The notes under the pieces are model-generated. The model worked only from the letters and a program-made list of their open reading frames with translations. It did not search any database and was not told the DNA's origin. From contig CAVPMW010000023.1 in the NCBI GenBank assembly GCA_963706515.1, positions 87,971-151,970 on the forward strand: 64,000 bases of DNA, given 5' to 3'. Position 1 is the first letter of the stretch. Each line of letters opens with the position of its first letter. Made by a program: the position numbers and the translations under genes. This DNA is from CAVPMW01 sp963706515 (GTDB taxonomy: Bacteria; Chloroflexota; Anaerolineae; Anaerolineales; UBA4823). This document shows positions 18,416 to 28,262 of the stretch, one piece after another.

Positions 18416-19681
18416 ATGAGCCGCATCAGAGGCGTTTCCCGGTGGCTGGCAGACCTGGAGCTGTGGGTGATGGCTCTCCTGGTGGGCGCAAGCCTGATCT
18501 CGGCGCGCTGGCTGCTGCCGGCGGTCTGCGTGGGCCTGCTCTTCTGGCTGGTGCGCTGGGCGGCGACAGGGCGGGCGAGCGTGCGCACCGCCGCGGATTG
18601 GGGGATTTTGGGGCTGATCGTGATGATCCCGGTCACCCTGCTGGTCAGCGCATATCCCGAGCTGAGCCGTCCCCAGGTGCTGCGGCTGGCTGAGGGAATC
18701 CTTTTCTACTATGCCATTGCAAACTGGGCGGGCAGGGAAAGGCGGCTGAGATGGGCTGCCGTGCTGGCGATGGGCGCCTGCCTGGTTTTAGCTGCCAGCG
18801 CTCTGGTGAGCGTGGAATGGCCGCAGAAGCTGCCCATTTTTCCTGCAAGTTTGTACGCCCTCTTCCCGGTACGGGTGGCGGACAGCGTTAACCCAAACGT
18901 GATGGCGGGGGCGCTGGTGATCTTGCTCCCGCTGAGCCTGGGCCTGATCCTTTTTGGGTGGCGGCAGATGACCTGGTACGAGAAGCTCGCCGGAGTGAGC
19001 AGCGCCGTGCTTGGAGGGATCATCCTCGTATTGACCCAATCGCGCGGGGCGTGGCTCGGGTTGGGAGGCGCGCTGGCGGTATTGGTGGCTTTGCGCTGGC
19101 GAGGCGGCTGGATGCTCGTGGGAGGCGCAGCGATTGCGCTGCTCGGGATAGCGGCGATCTACGGATTCCCAAGAGCGGCGGAGGCGATCGCGCTCAACCC
19201 TACGCTGGGCGGGCTGGCGGGCAGGCTGGAGGTATGGTCGCGCGCCGTATATATGCTGCAAGATTTCCCCTTTAGCGGGGTGGGCATGGGCGCGTACCTC
19301 AAAGTTGCCGACGAGATTTACCCGTTCTTTTTGATGGAGCCGGGAAAAGTGGAGCACGCCCACCAGCTCCTGCTGCAGGTGGGGGTGGACCTGGGCATCC
19401 CGGGGCTGATCAGCTGGCTGGCTGTGCTGGGAGGCGCCACTGCCTGCGCATATAAGGCGTGGCGGGCGAACGGCGCTTTCAAGCCGGGCTGGATGGCAGG
19501 CCTGGGGGCGGGGCTGCTCGCCAGCCAGGCGGCGCTCGTGCTGCACGGCAGCCTGGACGCGGTGACCTGGGGCATGGTGCGCTCTGCCCCGCTGGTGTGG
19601 CTGGGCTGGGGGGTGGCGGCGGCAGCCGGCAACCTGGCTGCGCGCCAGGAGCTGGCGGATAGGCACGGTGAGCTGCAGTGA
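18416..19681 (+). CDS. O-antigen ligase-like membrane protein (Wzy_C domain)
   Basis: This 421-residue protein has about ten membrane helices. Its large loop contains SVNPNVMAGALVILLPL, VLTQSRGAWLGLGGAL and GVGMGAYLKVADEIYP, with EHAHQLLLQVGVDLGIPGL in the following helix. The LTxSRGAWL and HAHNxxLQ-type motifs mark the O-antigen ligase/polymerase (RfaL/WaaL, Wzy_C) family. It may act as a second polymerase or as the ligase joining the finished chain to its carrier. It starts 9 bases after the kinase and its stop overlaps the next GTG start. Confidence 0.85.
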   Translation: MSRIRGVSRWLADLELWVMALLVGASLISARWLLPAVCVGLLFWLVRWAATGRASVRTAADWGILGLIVMIPVTLLVSAYPELSRPQVLRLAEGILFYYAIANWAGRERRLRWAAVLAMGACLVLAASALVSVEWPQKLPIFPASLYALFPVRVADSVNPNVMAGALVILLPLSLGLILFGWRQMTWYEKLAGVSSAVLGGIILVLTQSRGAWLGLGGALAVLVALRWRGGWMLVGGAAIALLGIAAIYGFPRAAEAIALNPTLGGLAGRLEVWSRAVYMLQDFPFSGVGMGAYLKVADEIYPFFLMEPGKVEHAHQLLLQVGVDLGIPGLISWLAVLGGATACAYKAWRANGAFKPGWMAGLGAGLLASQAALVLHGSLDAVTWGMVRSAPLVWLGWGVAAAAGNLAARQELADRHGELQ

Positions 19682-20542
19682 AGGAGCAGGCAGGAACGGC
19701 TGAGCAGGAATTGGAGGGGGAGCCGCGAGCAACCTGCCGGGAATCCATCCCGCAGGTAGAGATTCTGCGGGTAGAGATTCTGGGGGTGCGGGTGGACGCG
19801 GTCAGCCTGGATGAGCTGATGGCAATTGCTGGCTGCTGGGCGGAGCAGGATAGGCGCAGGACGATCCTGTACGTAAATGCGCACTGCCTGAACGTGGCAG
19901 CCAGGGACTGCGCCTACCGGGAAGTATTAAACAGCGCAGACCTGGTCTACGCGGATGGGATCGGGGCGGTGCTTGCCGGGCGGATGCTGAACGTTGGAAT
20001 CAGCGGCAGAGCGCCTGACCAAGATCACCGGGGCGGACTGGATCGATGCCTACTGCAAGATGGCGGCAGCGCAGCGGATCAGCACCTACGTCATTGCCGG
20101 AAAGCCGGGGGTGGCTGAGGCTGCCTGCCGGATTCTGGAAGGCAGATACCCTGACCTGCCGGTAGCCGGATCCGGCACCGGATTCGATGCCGTGGAGGAG
20201 GATCAAACAGGATCCCTGGTGGAGGCGATCAACCGGACGGGCGCCAGGGTGGTGCTGGTGGGGATGGGCGTCCCCCTGCAGGAGAAATGGCTGGCTGCCT
20301 GGCGAGAGCAGATCGACGCTCCGCTGTGCTGGGGGGTCGGCGCGCTGTTCGACTACGTCGCCGGGGTCGAGCGGCGCGCCCCGCGCTGGATGGTGACCGC
20401 CGGTCTGGAATGGGGCTGGCGGCTGCTGATGGACCCGCGCGGCAAGTGGAAACGCTACCTGATCGGCAACCCGCTTTTTGCCTGGCGCGTCGTCCGCGCA
20501 AAAATCGGACAGCTGCAGAGGTCCAAAAGCCGGGCGATTTGA
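19678..20542 (+). CDS. WecG/TagA/CpsF-family glycosyltransferase (GT26), one frameshift
   Basis: The GTG start at 19678 overlaps the previous stop by four bases (GTGA), suggesting coupled translation. The protein shows ILYVNAHCLNVAARD and LVYADGIGAVLAGRML, then a shift near 19995, then AAERLTKITGADWID, VVLVGMGVPLQEKWLA and WGVGALFDYVAGVERRAPRWM. These are the WecG/TagA signatures; the D in YADG is the proposed catalytic base. The family transfers ManNAc-type or related residues onto lipid-linked GlcNAc. Restored length is about 288 residues including an unconserved N-terminal extension of some 30. Confidence 0.85.
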
Positions 20543-20574
20543 AGGAGTTCCGGTAGAATAAAAAAGAGCTGAAG

Positions 20575-21033
20575 ATGCATTCGATACTGTTCGTGTGTAC
20601 CGCGAATATCTGCCGCTCGCCGATGGCGATGGGCTTGATGCAAGCCCGGGTCGGGGAAGGGAACCCGGATTGGAGGATCGAATCTGCCGGGACGTGGGCG
20701 CTGGATGGCGACCCGCCGGCAGAGAAAAGCGTGGAGCTGCTGCTGAGGCGCGGCATCGATATTAGCGAGCACCGCTCCTGCCCGGTGGAGGGCAAGCTGC
20801 TGGATGGCTTCAAGCTCATCCTGACGATGGAAAAAGGGCACAAGGAGGCGCTGCAGGTGGAGTATCCACGCGCCGCGGCGAAGGTGTTCATGCTGAGCGA
20901 GATGACCGGTCAAAGCTTCGATATACCCGACCCGGTGGGACGCAAGATGGCGTCGTTCGAGCAGACCGCGGGGCTGATCGATGAGGTACTGGAAGAGGGG
21001 TTCGAGCGGATTGAGGAACTCTCGCGGGAATGA
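20575..21033 (+). CDS. Low-molecular-weight protein tyrosine phosphatase (Wzb-like)
   Basis: This 152-residue protein begins MHSILFVCTANICRSPMAMG. CTANICRS is the CX5R(S) phosphate loop with nucleophilic cysteine at residue 8, and DIPDPVG near residue 118 supplies the general-acid aspartate. It matches LMW-PTP length and order. In capsule and exopolysaccharide loci this enzyme dephosphorylates the tyrosine cluster of the BY-kinase, here encoded at 16753. It lies 32 bases downstream of the WecG-like gene. No frameshift. Confidence 0.92.
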   Translation: MHSILFVCTANICRSPMAMGLMQARVGEGNPDWRIESAGTWALDGDPPAEKSVELLLRRGIDISEHRSCPVEGKLLDGFKLILTMEKGHKEALQVEYPRAAAKVFMLSEMTGQSFDIPDPVGRKMASFEQTAGLIDEVLEEGFERIEELSRE

Positions 21034-21058
21034 GAGCATTCCGGAATAGAGCATTTCC

Positions 21059-22988
21059 TTGAGATCGAGCGATAAAAAGGGGCTGCTGTCCGTCCTGCTG
21101 GTAGGGCTGGTGAACGGGCTCATCTTCATCGCCCTGCTCCCAGCCTGGCAGCACTACGACGAGCCGGCGCACTTCGAGTACGCCTGGCTGCTGGCTGCCC
21201 GCAGCCGGCTGCCGGAGGCGGCTGATTTCGACCCGGCGATGCGCCAGGCGGTAGCTCGCTCGATGATCGAGGCCGGGTTCTTCAAGCGGCTGACCTTTGC
21301 GCCGGACCTGGACGACCCCACGGGGAAGGTGTGGATCGCGCCGGTCACGCAGCTGGAGGATCCGCCGCTGTATTACCTGCTGGCGGCTGCCGCAATGAAA
21401 CCTCTCGACCGGCAGGCGATCCTGGCGCAGCTTTACGCAGGGAGGCTGGTCTCGCTGGGATTGTTCCTGCTGACCCTGGCGATTGCCTGGGGCGTCGCAG
21501 CCGAGCTGACCCCGCCCGGATCCGCCTTGCGCTGGATGTTGCCGCTCTCCATGGCGCTGCTCCCCGGTTTCGTAGACGTAATGACTTCTTTGAACAATTC
21601 TGTGGGCGCAGTGGCGTTCTTTTCGCTGTTCCTGTGGGAAGCGACCCGGCTGGTGCGGCGCGGGTTTGCCTGGACGACATTTTTATGGACCTGCGCAGCC
21701 GCGCTGGCCTGCCTGGGAATGCAAGCCAGCGCCTTCCTGGCGGCTCCGCTGCTGCTGGTTGCCCTCCTGTTCAGCGCGCTGCGCGGTCCCAGGCGGAAGC
21801 TCGCCTGGATCGTGAGCGGCGCAGCGGGGCTATTGCTCCTTTTGGCTATATTCACCTGGGGGGATGCAGCCCTGTGGTTCCGGCAGGGTCCGCAGCCTGA
21901 AGCAACCCGGGCGAGGAGCCAGGCAGCGCCGCTGGGGAAATATGCCTTCGCCGTCCACCTCGAGCCGGGGGCAGCTCCGGCTGAGCTGGCGCAGCTCGTC
22001 CCGTTGGCGGCGGGAGGCCGGCTGAGGGAGCAGGCATTCACTCTCGGCGCGTGGATGTGGACCGACCGGCCCGGTCTGTACCGGACCCCGCGGCTGGCGA
22101 CGAACCTGGGGAAGCGCGAATATGGAGAATCGGTCTGGCTGGACGCGACGCCCCGCTTCCATGCTTTCACGGGGATTACGGGCAAGAACACGCTGCGCTC
22201 GTGGGTGCTCCTGGCTCCCGCCAGCCAGGCAGCGACCCCCGGCTCGAGCCGGACGGCTACCGTCTATTATGACGGCGTCACCCTGGCTGAAGGGATTTTC
22301 TCCACAGACGAGGCGCCCTCTTACGCAGGGAGCGAGGCGAGCAGCGGTGAATGGGGCGAGCGCGCTGTTCACAAACCTGGTGCGCAACGGGTCCGCGGAG
22401 AGCGGCTGGCCGCGAGTGAGAGCGCAGGTCGAGCAAATTGGCGCCAGGCTGCTGCCTCATTCAGGGCTCGAGCGGGTCTCTATGGCATTCTACAGCCTCG
22501 CAGACCCGGCGGGAGCCGGCTGGTATTACCGGAACAACCTGGGGACGCTCGCCCGCACCTTCTGGGGCAAGTTCGCCTGGGGGCAGGTGCCCCTGGCAGG
22601 GCAGAAACCCTACCGCTGGCTGGGCATCCTGACGATCGCCGGGCTGGCAGGCGCGGGCGTCTGGACGTGGCGGCAGCGCAGGCGGATCCCCTGGGATATC
22701 GCGCTGCTCTACGGGCTGGCGATAGCAGGTGTTTGGGGACAGGCTTTACTGCGCGGATCGAACTACCTTACCCTGCCCACCAGCTTCCAGGCAGTAGCTC
22801 GCTATGTATACCCGACGATCATCCCCTGCATGCTGATCCTTGGCGTGGGATGGAAGGAAATCCTGGGAGGGATCCGCAGGTGGCTGCCGGGAGAGCCTGC
22901 CTGGATTTACTACCTGTACCCGGCATTTTTCGTCGTGTTCGATCTCTACGCGATCTGGAGCATCTGGCGCTACTATTACGTGATGTAA
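21059..22988 (+). CDS. Large polytopic membrane protein, DUF2142-like, one frameshift
   Basis: A TTG at 21059 starts MRSSDKKGLLSVLLVGL. The first loop contains HYDEPAHFEYAWLLA, the DEPAHF motif typical of DUF2142 and related GT-C fold proteins. About ten helices are interrupted by a long extracytoplasmic domain (about residues 280-460). The frame shifts near 22350 and the protein resumes with ASALFTNLVRNGSAESGWP, ending with helices to 22988; about 640 residues in all. The jelly-roll-like loop with YYDGVTLAEG could bind carbohydrate. It is the last gene of the locus and may modify the exported glycan, but no donor or activity can be assigned. Confidence 0.7.
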
Positions 22989-23096
22989 GGCCGAAGGCAA
23001 CTACGTGTGACGTAAAATATAAGTCACCCCGATTTAATCTTTCATAGCTATCCAGTAATTTCTTTTCATAATTCGTGGAAATCGCCCCCCACCCTG

Positions 23097-23127
23097 CCCT
23101 CCCCCAAAAATCGGGGGAGGGTTTTTT
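23097..23127 (+). terminator. Rho-independent terminator of the polysaccharide locus
   Basis: CCCTCCCCC (23097-23105) pairs with GGGGGAGGG (23113-23121) over a 7-base loop and is followed by TTTTTT. It lies 109 bases after the last stop. Confidence 0.85.
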
Positions 23128-23130
23128 ATC

Positions 23131-23180
23131 GGAAAAAAGGATGGGTTGCGGGCATCCGCCCGCAACCCATCCTTTTTTCC
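23131..23180. terminator. Variable-stem hairpin A, bidirectional terminator between convergent genes
   Basis: A perfect 23-base-pair stem (23131-23153 with 23158-23180) and 4-base loop has GGAAAAAAGG at its foot and CCTTTTTTCC at the other side, so each strand ends in a T-run. Together with the preceding hairpin it forms a composite that recurs in reverse orientation at 57873-57955. Genes converge on it from both sides. Confidence 0.75.
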
Positions 23181-23214
23181 GTATTTTTCCCATCCTGCGA
23201 TAGGTCAAAAATGG

Positions 23215-25264
23215 TTATTTGATCTTATCCTGCAAGGCGGCGACGGCAGCCTTTAGGACGGTATCCTCTCCGCTCAAGACGCTCTGCGCGGTGACGGGCA
23301 CGGTGACGTCGGGGACGACGCCGGTGCCTTCGATGACGATCTTGCCGTCGGCAGTCTCGGAGCGACCCGTGGGGAACTGGATGGAGATGTCATCGGGCAG
23401 CTTGAACTGTCCCTGACCAACCTCGCCGTACATACCGGCAGTCGGCGTATTGCCGACGACGGTGGAGCGGCCTTCCTGGGCGAGCGCATAGGCAAAGCCT
23501 TCGCAGGCGCTGTCGCAATACGAGCTGACCAGGACTGCAACCGGACCGGAATAATAGAGCGGCGCAGGGGTAATGCGGGCGGGGCGATCTTTGGCTTCGA
23601 ATTTACCGGAGACGTCGTTGTAGTACGAGCCTGTATACAGCTCAATTTCATGGTCGAAGAAGTAGCTGGCAATCTGGTTCGCCAGGTCGCCGGAGCCGCC
23701 CGGGTTGGTGCGCACATCGATGATCAGACCGGGGACCTTATTGTCGATCATCTGCCTGATATAGCGATCCCAGAGGTAGGCGGTGAGGCGGGTATCATCC
23801 AGGAAGCTGTGGATGCGGATGTACCCCAGGCCGGAATCGGGCAGTATCTGAGCTTCGACCGGGACCGATATGGGGGATTCCTGGAAATCCGGGCGGGACT
23901 TCAGGAAAGAATCAACCTCGTTCGCCGCGCGTAATGTCACTTGTTGATCTTGGGTATCCCCGGGATTGCGGTAGCCGATTTTAATGCTGGTGGCGGGAGG
24001 GACGTGGGTCAGCAAGGAGACCTGGTCCCTGCGCAGGGCGTGCGGGGTAGAGCTGGGACCGAAGAAGGGAACTACTGCGGAGACTGCCTCGCCGACCGGC
24101 TTGCCGTCCCAGGTGAGCAGCTCGGCTCCAGGCTGGATACCCGCTCTCGCTGCGGGCAGGTCGGGCAGCACCTCTTGAACAATGAGGCTGCCATCGCTCA
24201 GCTCAGCCAGCACCATCCCAAAACCACCGCCATGTTCCTGGAGGAAGATATCCCGGTCAATTGTATAGCCGACATGCCCGTCGGGGATGCGCAAGGCGAA
24301 ATCCTGCAGGGTACGGAAAAAGTCATCTTTATTTTGGGCTTGAGAGAAGCGAGGGGCGAATTCCTGATGAAGCGCCTGCCAATCGATATTCTTCAGCTCG
24401 GTAAAGGGATATTCGAGCGACATTTTCTTATACATATTCTCAAAGGCAGCGCTGTAGTCATCCTGGGAATAATCGTTGAGAGCACCCACGCCTTCGTTCA
24501 GCACAATATCCGGCTGTGCCTCTTTAAAGATGCGGAATGGCTGTTGGTCGAGGTCGACGATAGAGTAACCCGCCGGGACTGCCTGGACGGGGTCGTCGGC
24601 GGTGAACAATAAGCCATCCGGACCGAAATCGGAGGGGAATTTTTGCCCGTCATCCGGAGCCCACACCACCAGCTTACCTCCCACGATTTCGTCGTCCTTC
24701 TCTGCATCGACGATGGCCGAGGTATAGGCATTCGACCAGCCCTTGCCGTCCCTGGTTTCCAGGAAGGGACCTCCCCAGGTATTGGACCAGTAGGCTACCG
24801 CAAATACCTGGATGCCTTTGTCCGCCTGACCGTTGTTATCCACGTCCACAAATGTGCCCTGGGGAACCGAGGGCAGCGCCAGGGAATAGGTGAGCTTGTT
24901 ATCGGGCTGCAGAACCGCGGGACCAATCGCCTGTTCTTCCGGACGGAAAACGAACTCCTTATCCCGGTGGACGAAACCGGCTTCGTCTTCGAGCATCACG
25001 AAAGGCTCGGAGGCGCTCTCGAGGAAAAATGGCGAGGTATAAGGAATATCCCCGGTGATGAAGACAGGCTCCTCCGGATTGGCTGGCGCCCGGTTGGACC
25101 GGCGGAGCCAGCAAGGGGGTAGGCGATGCAGTGGGCAGGGGCACCGGGGTGCGCGTGGGCGCGCTGGTCGGTGTGCCTGGAGGTAAGCCGAACATCTGGC
25201 AGGAAAGGGCGAGCAGTACACATATGGAAATCAGTAAAATCGAGCGGGGGATAGGTCTGTTCAT
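23215..25264 (-). CDS. S41-family (C-terminal processing type) lipoprotein protease, one frameshift
   Basis: The start at 25264 gives MNRPIPRSILLISICVLLALSC, a lipoprotein-type signal with Cys at residue 22, then a Pro/Thr-rich linker. The frame shifts near 25105 and continues ANPEEPVFITGDIPYTSPFF. A PDZ domain (GGGFGMVLAELSDGSLIV, PAARAGIQPGAELLTWDG) precedes the tail-specific protease domain with IDVRTNPGGSGD and the catalytic-serine region VSSYCDSACEGFAYAL. The mature enzyme of about 660 residues would act outside the cytoplasmic membrane. Its ATG overlaps the upstream stop (ATGA), so it is translationally coupled to the SRPBCC-like gene. Confidence 0.82.
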
Positions 25265-25884
25265 TCTAATATTAATCCGATCGTATCATCAGGCTCGCTC
25301 GTCTCGAAAGGAACGAGCGTTGATAGGGGTTCAAACTGCCACCGGGCATCCCGCTGATTTTCCAGGTTGAAGGCTGCTATTGAACGGTTGATGAAACCCT
25401 GGGCGATCTCGTGGATGCGCCATTGGGTAATGCTGGAGGCGATGCTGTTCAGCACAGAATCAGGCATGAAGCGGATGCCAATCGGGACCGGCAGGCGCGC
25501 GCTGAGCGCCAGCAGGTAATCGATGCGGGTTTGCTCGCCTTCAGCGTGGAAGATCGATTCACTGGCATAGTATCCCTGGGCAGTCAGAGAATATATGCCG
25601 AACTCCGTCTGAACGGGCGGCTTATCTTCGATCGGGACGATCTTGAGCAGCCGCTCGGTGGAGGCTGGGCTGATGCACAGGTCGCAGAACAGCCGGACGC
25701 GGTAAATACCCAGCTCTGTCGTGCTGTAGAGCATGCGGTATTCGTCGAGGCTGTATTGATAGACCGTGGAGATATGCGGCAGAAAATGAACGGTACGGCC
25801 CAGGTCGCGATAGAAGGCATAAGCCACCGGAAGTGCGGCAGGAAAATTAAATGAGAGCGAAACGGATCCCTTGATTTCGATCAT
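25261..25884 (-). CDS. SRPBCC/DUF1997-like protein
   Basis: From the ATG at 25884 the product is 207 residues: MIEIKGSVSLSFNFPAALPVAYAFYRDLGRTVHFLPHI. The order of an initial beta-strand, a helix, FLPHI-type proline turn and later long beta-strands plus a C-terminal helix resembles the START/SRPBCC ligand-binding fold, and the pattern is close to DUF1997. A GTG at 25899 is a possible alternative start. It lies 46 bases after phaR and overlaps the protease gene. A lipid or hydrophobic ligand is plausible but not shown. Confidence 0.55.
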   Translation of the reverse strand: MIEIKGSVSLSFNFPAALPVAYAFYRDLGRTVHFLPHISTVYQYSLDEYRMLYSTTELGIYRVRLFCDLCISPASTERLLKIVPIEDKPPVQTEFGIYSLTAQGYYASESIFHAEGEQTRIDYLLALSARLPVPIGIRFMPDSVLNSIASSITQWRIHEIAQGFINRSIAAFNLENQRDARWQFEPLSTLVPFETSEPDDTIGLILE

Positions 25885-25930
25885 GGACCGAATGGACACA
25901 CGTTAGATGCAGGAAAAGCGGCGGTTGCCC

Positions 25931-26518
25931 TCATGATTTGCCACCCTCCAGCTCATCGATTTTCTGCTCCAGCTCTTTGATCTGGTCGACGAGCTCTTGC
26001 ATATTTTTCTGAGAGGGGATCTGCAAGCGGGAAAGCAGGCGTTCTTCCCATTCCTGGGCGGCAGGGAAAATGTGCTCCCGTTCTTCGAGCTCTGCCTCCT
26101 CTTCCTCCACGACCGGGATAGCAGCCGAAAGCAGCTTTTCCAGGAGCGGAACCGCCTGGTCAGCCGGCAGCTCTCCCTGATCGACCAGCTGCAAGACCCG
26201 GCGGCGAATTTCGTTATCGACCAGGCTGCGAAAGCCCAAAGAAGCGAATATGCCGCGCTGCAGCGAGCCCAGGCGATCGCCCCCGGACTGGATCAGCCCG
26301 GCGAGGACCGAGCGGGGGAGAAAGCCGCTTTTCTTCTTCTCCTGATCGAATACGATCTGGCTGAGGGTAACGGCAGTCAGGTCAACTCCGCTGGCGTTAT
26401 CGATCACCTGCACCTCCTCACCCCGGCGGATCATCTCGGCAATGCCGTCCAGGGTGATATACTGCTTGGTCTCGGTGTCGTAGAGCTTACGGTTCGGGTA
26501 ACGTTTGATCACGGGCAT
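25931..26518 (-). CDS. phaR: PhaR-type PHB/PHA accumulation regulator
   Basis: The start at 26518 is set by AAGGAGAT upstream and by the canonical opening MPVIKRYPNRKLYDTETKQY, the DNA-binding domain of PhaR (PHB_acc_N, residues 1-60). The middle (FDQEKKKSGFLPRSVLAGLIQSGG) matches the PHB_acc repeat, and the C-terminus is a Glu-rich coiled coil (MQELVDQIKELEQKIDEL). In PHA-producing bacteria PhaR represses phasin genes and is titrated by polymer granules. The phasin-like gene just upstream at 26752 supports the pairing. No PHA synthase is present in the window, so granule formation is unproven. Confidence 0.85.
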   Translation of the reverse strand: MPVIKRYPNRKLYDTETKQYITLDGIAEMIRRGEEVQVIDNASGVDLTAVTLSQIVFDQEKKKSGFLPRSVLAGLIQSGGDRLGSLQRGIFASLGFRSLVDNEIRRRVLQLVDQGELPADQAVPLLEKLLSAAIPVVEEEEAELEEREHIFPAAQEWEERLLSRLQIPSQKNMQELVDQIKELEQKIDELEGGKS

Positions 26519-26600
26519 AACGATCTCCTTAATCTCCCAAGTGTAACCAAGAACATGTCCTTTGGGAATAGGGAAATGAAGTCGTGGGAGGGGTAATTCT

Positions 26601-26652
26601 CGGAAAAATGAGTGGATTGCGGGTCGATACCCGCAATCCACTCATTTTTCCG
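26601..26652. terminator. Variable-stem hairpin B, downstream of the phasin gene
   Basis: A perfect 24-base-pair stem (26601-26624 with 26629-26652, loop CGAT) starts CGGAAAAATG and ends CATTTTTCCG. It lies 100 bases beyond the phasin stop and 83 bases before the phaR ATG, and probably terminates phasin transcription. Confidence 0.7.
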
Positions 26653-26751
26653 AATATTTCCTGTCCGCCACGCAGGAAGCTGGGAGAAGGGATGAGATAG
26701 GGGACAGAAGTCCCCTATCTCAGGCGTGCCCCCCCGAACTTTGGTTCAGGC

Positions 26752-27135
26752 TCAGGATTGCTGTGATTTCTTCAGATCATCGACCTTTTTGGTGAGGACG
26801 GTGATCTTTTCGCTCAGCGCTTCGATGTCCGATTTGGTGGGAACGTTCATGCGCGAGAGGACGTCTTCGATGCGCTTGTTCATCTCATCTTCGGCTTTGG
26901 CGGTGCCCTTCTTGCGGCGCTCCATCATTTCCTTCGCCAGCTTGCGCCCGTCTTTCTCGGCGATCTCGCCGCGCTCGACCAGCTTATCGATGAACTCCTC
27001 AACCTCTTCCTGGGCAAGGGCGACAGCGCCGATGCTGGCGAGGCTGACTTTGCGGACCATTTCATAAAAAGGTCCATGGTCTTCTTTCCCGTTCTTTGTG
27101 GGCTTAACTTTATCAGGTGCTTTGGCTGTAGTCAT
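26752..27135 (-). CDS. Phasin-family / PhaF-like granule protein
   Basis: The ATG at 27135 follows GGAGGTATAACCC. The 127-residue protein (MTTAKAPDKVKPTKNGKEDH) has a positively charged N-terminus, an amphipathic segment YEMVRKVSLASIGAVALAQEEVEEFIDKLVERGE typical of poly(hydroxyalkanoate) granule-associated proteins of the PhaF/PhaI type, and a helical, coiled-coil tail ending in VLTKKVDDLKKSQQS. The neighbouring phaR and an elaborate promoter support a regulated phasin. Some bacteria use this fold for other purposes, so PHA binding is inference. Confidence 0.75.
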   Translation of the reverse strand: MTTAKAPDKVKPTKNGKEDHGPFYEMVRKVSLASIGAVALAQEEVEEFIDKLVERGEIAEKDGRKLAKEMMERRKKGTAKAEDEMNKRIEDVLSRMNVPTKSDIEALSEKITVLTKKVDDLKKSQQS

Positions 27136-27179
27136 TGGGTTATACCTCCGTGCAGTCTCTACTTGGATGATTATTGTTT

Positions 27180-27230
27180 TATGACGCGCTGCGTCGTTAT
27201 TAATATAACACAGCGCGTCATAGCTGTCAA
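27180..27230 (-). promoter_or_regulatory. Consensus promoter with embedded operator dyad for the phasin gene
   Basis: On the minus strand TTGACA (27225-27230) and TATATT (27202-27207) are 17 bases apart. A perfect 12-base inverted repeat, TATGACGCGCTG at 27180-27191 and CAGCGCGTCATA at 27211-27222, flanks the -10: one half fills the spacer, the other lies downstream of the start site. This is a good repressor site; PhaR is the obvious candidate. Confidence 0.75.
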
Positions 27231-28223
27231 GTAGAAAAGGTATCAATCAGCAGGTGGACATCGCCGCCGACCGGATACAGGATCGGGCAGGTACAACCGT
27301 GGCGGCGGTACTCTTCCACCTTGGCGCGCGCTTCTGCGGGTGTGCCGGAGGCGGTGATATGCGTGGATCAATTCTTCCGGGACCAGATGCTTGGCGCGGC
27401 GGATCTGCTCGAGGGTGGCGGGCCAGCCCAGGATGGACTGGATCTCGGCGACGACCTGCGGCGAGACGCCGGAAGCCTTGGCGATATGCGGCTGCTGCGC
27501 GAGGTATTGGGTGAGCAGCTCGCGGGTGGTATCGATCGCCCGGTCGTGGTCCGGATCGACCGAGCAGACCACGAGCTGCGGGCGGTCGAGGTCATCCAGC
27601 GTGCGCCCCGCCCTCTGCGCCCCTGCGGAGAGCAGCTCCAGCGCTTTATCGTTGTATTCGGGCGGGACACAGTAGTTCAGCACTGCTCCGTCGGCGATCT
27701 CGCCGGTCAGCTCCATCATCTGGTCGCCGGTAGCGCCGATCATAATGGGGACGTTGCGCGGCTCGCGGCGCCCATGGACCACGTCCAGCTCGATGCCGTC
27801 GACATGGATGAATTCACCGTCAAAGGTGACGCGCTCCATATTCAGCAGGCGGCGCAGGATCTCGACGGTCTCGCGCATGGCAGTGAGCGGCTTGCGCCGC
27901 TCGATGCCCACATTCCGGGCGAGCGGGTCCCACCAGGCGCCAATCCCGCAGATCATGCGACCCGGGGCGAGATCATCCAGGGTGAGAAATGTCGCGGCGA
28001 GCAGGCCGATGTTGCGGGTCCAGTTGTTGATCACTCCCGAGCCAACCTTGATCCGCTCGGTTACGGCGGCGTAAGCTGCCATCGGGACGATGGCATCCCG
28101 CACCAGCCGGGATTCGGCCTGCCAGACCGCTTCGAAACCGTGCTGTTCGGCATAGCGGACGTACTCCAATCCATCGCGCAGGTCGTGAGCATCCTGCAGG
28201 TAAAGCGCAACCCGTTCAGCCAT
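27227..28223 (-). CDS. LLM-class F420-dependent oxidoreductase, frameshift near the 3' end
   Basis: The protein starts MAERVALYLQDAHDLRDGLEYVRYAEQ after GGAGGTACC. Motifs of the luciferase-like/F420 (N5,N10-methylene-H4MPT reductase) family include GFEAVWQAESRLVRDAIVP, VGSGVINNWTRNIGLLA, LDDLAPGRMICGIGAWW and VPIMIGATGDQMMELTGE. Near 27360 the frame shifts to ITASGTPAEARAKVEEYRRHGC, the usual C-terminus, and the stop is at 27227-27229, giving about 331 residues. It probably reduces or oxidises an unknown substrate with F420. Its restored 3' end overlaps the -35 of the phasin promoter. FMN instead of F420 cannot be excluded, but the F420 operon lies 300 bases upstream. Confidence 0.82.
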
Positions 28224-28262
28224 GGTACCTCCAATAGGTGAGATGAATTGTGGATTATATAA

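Noticed and set aside
26519..26641. Longer phaR start at 26641
   Set aside because: The extension reads through hairpin B and lacks a ribosome site; the family start MPVIKRYPNRK is at 26518.
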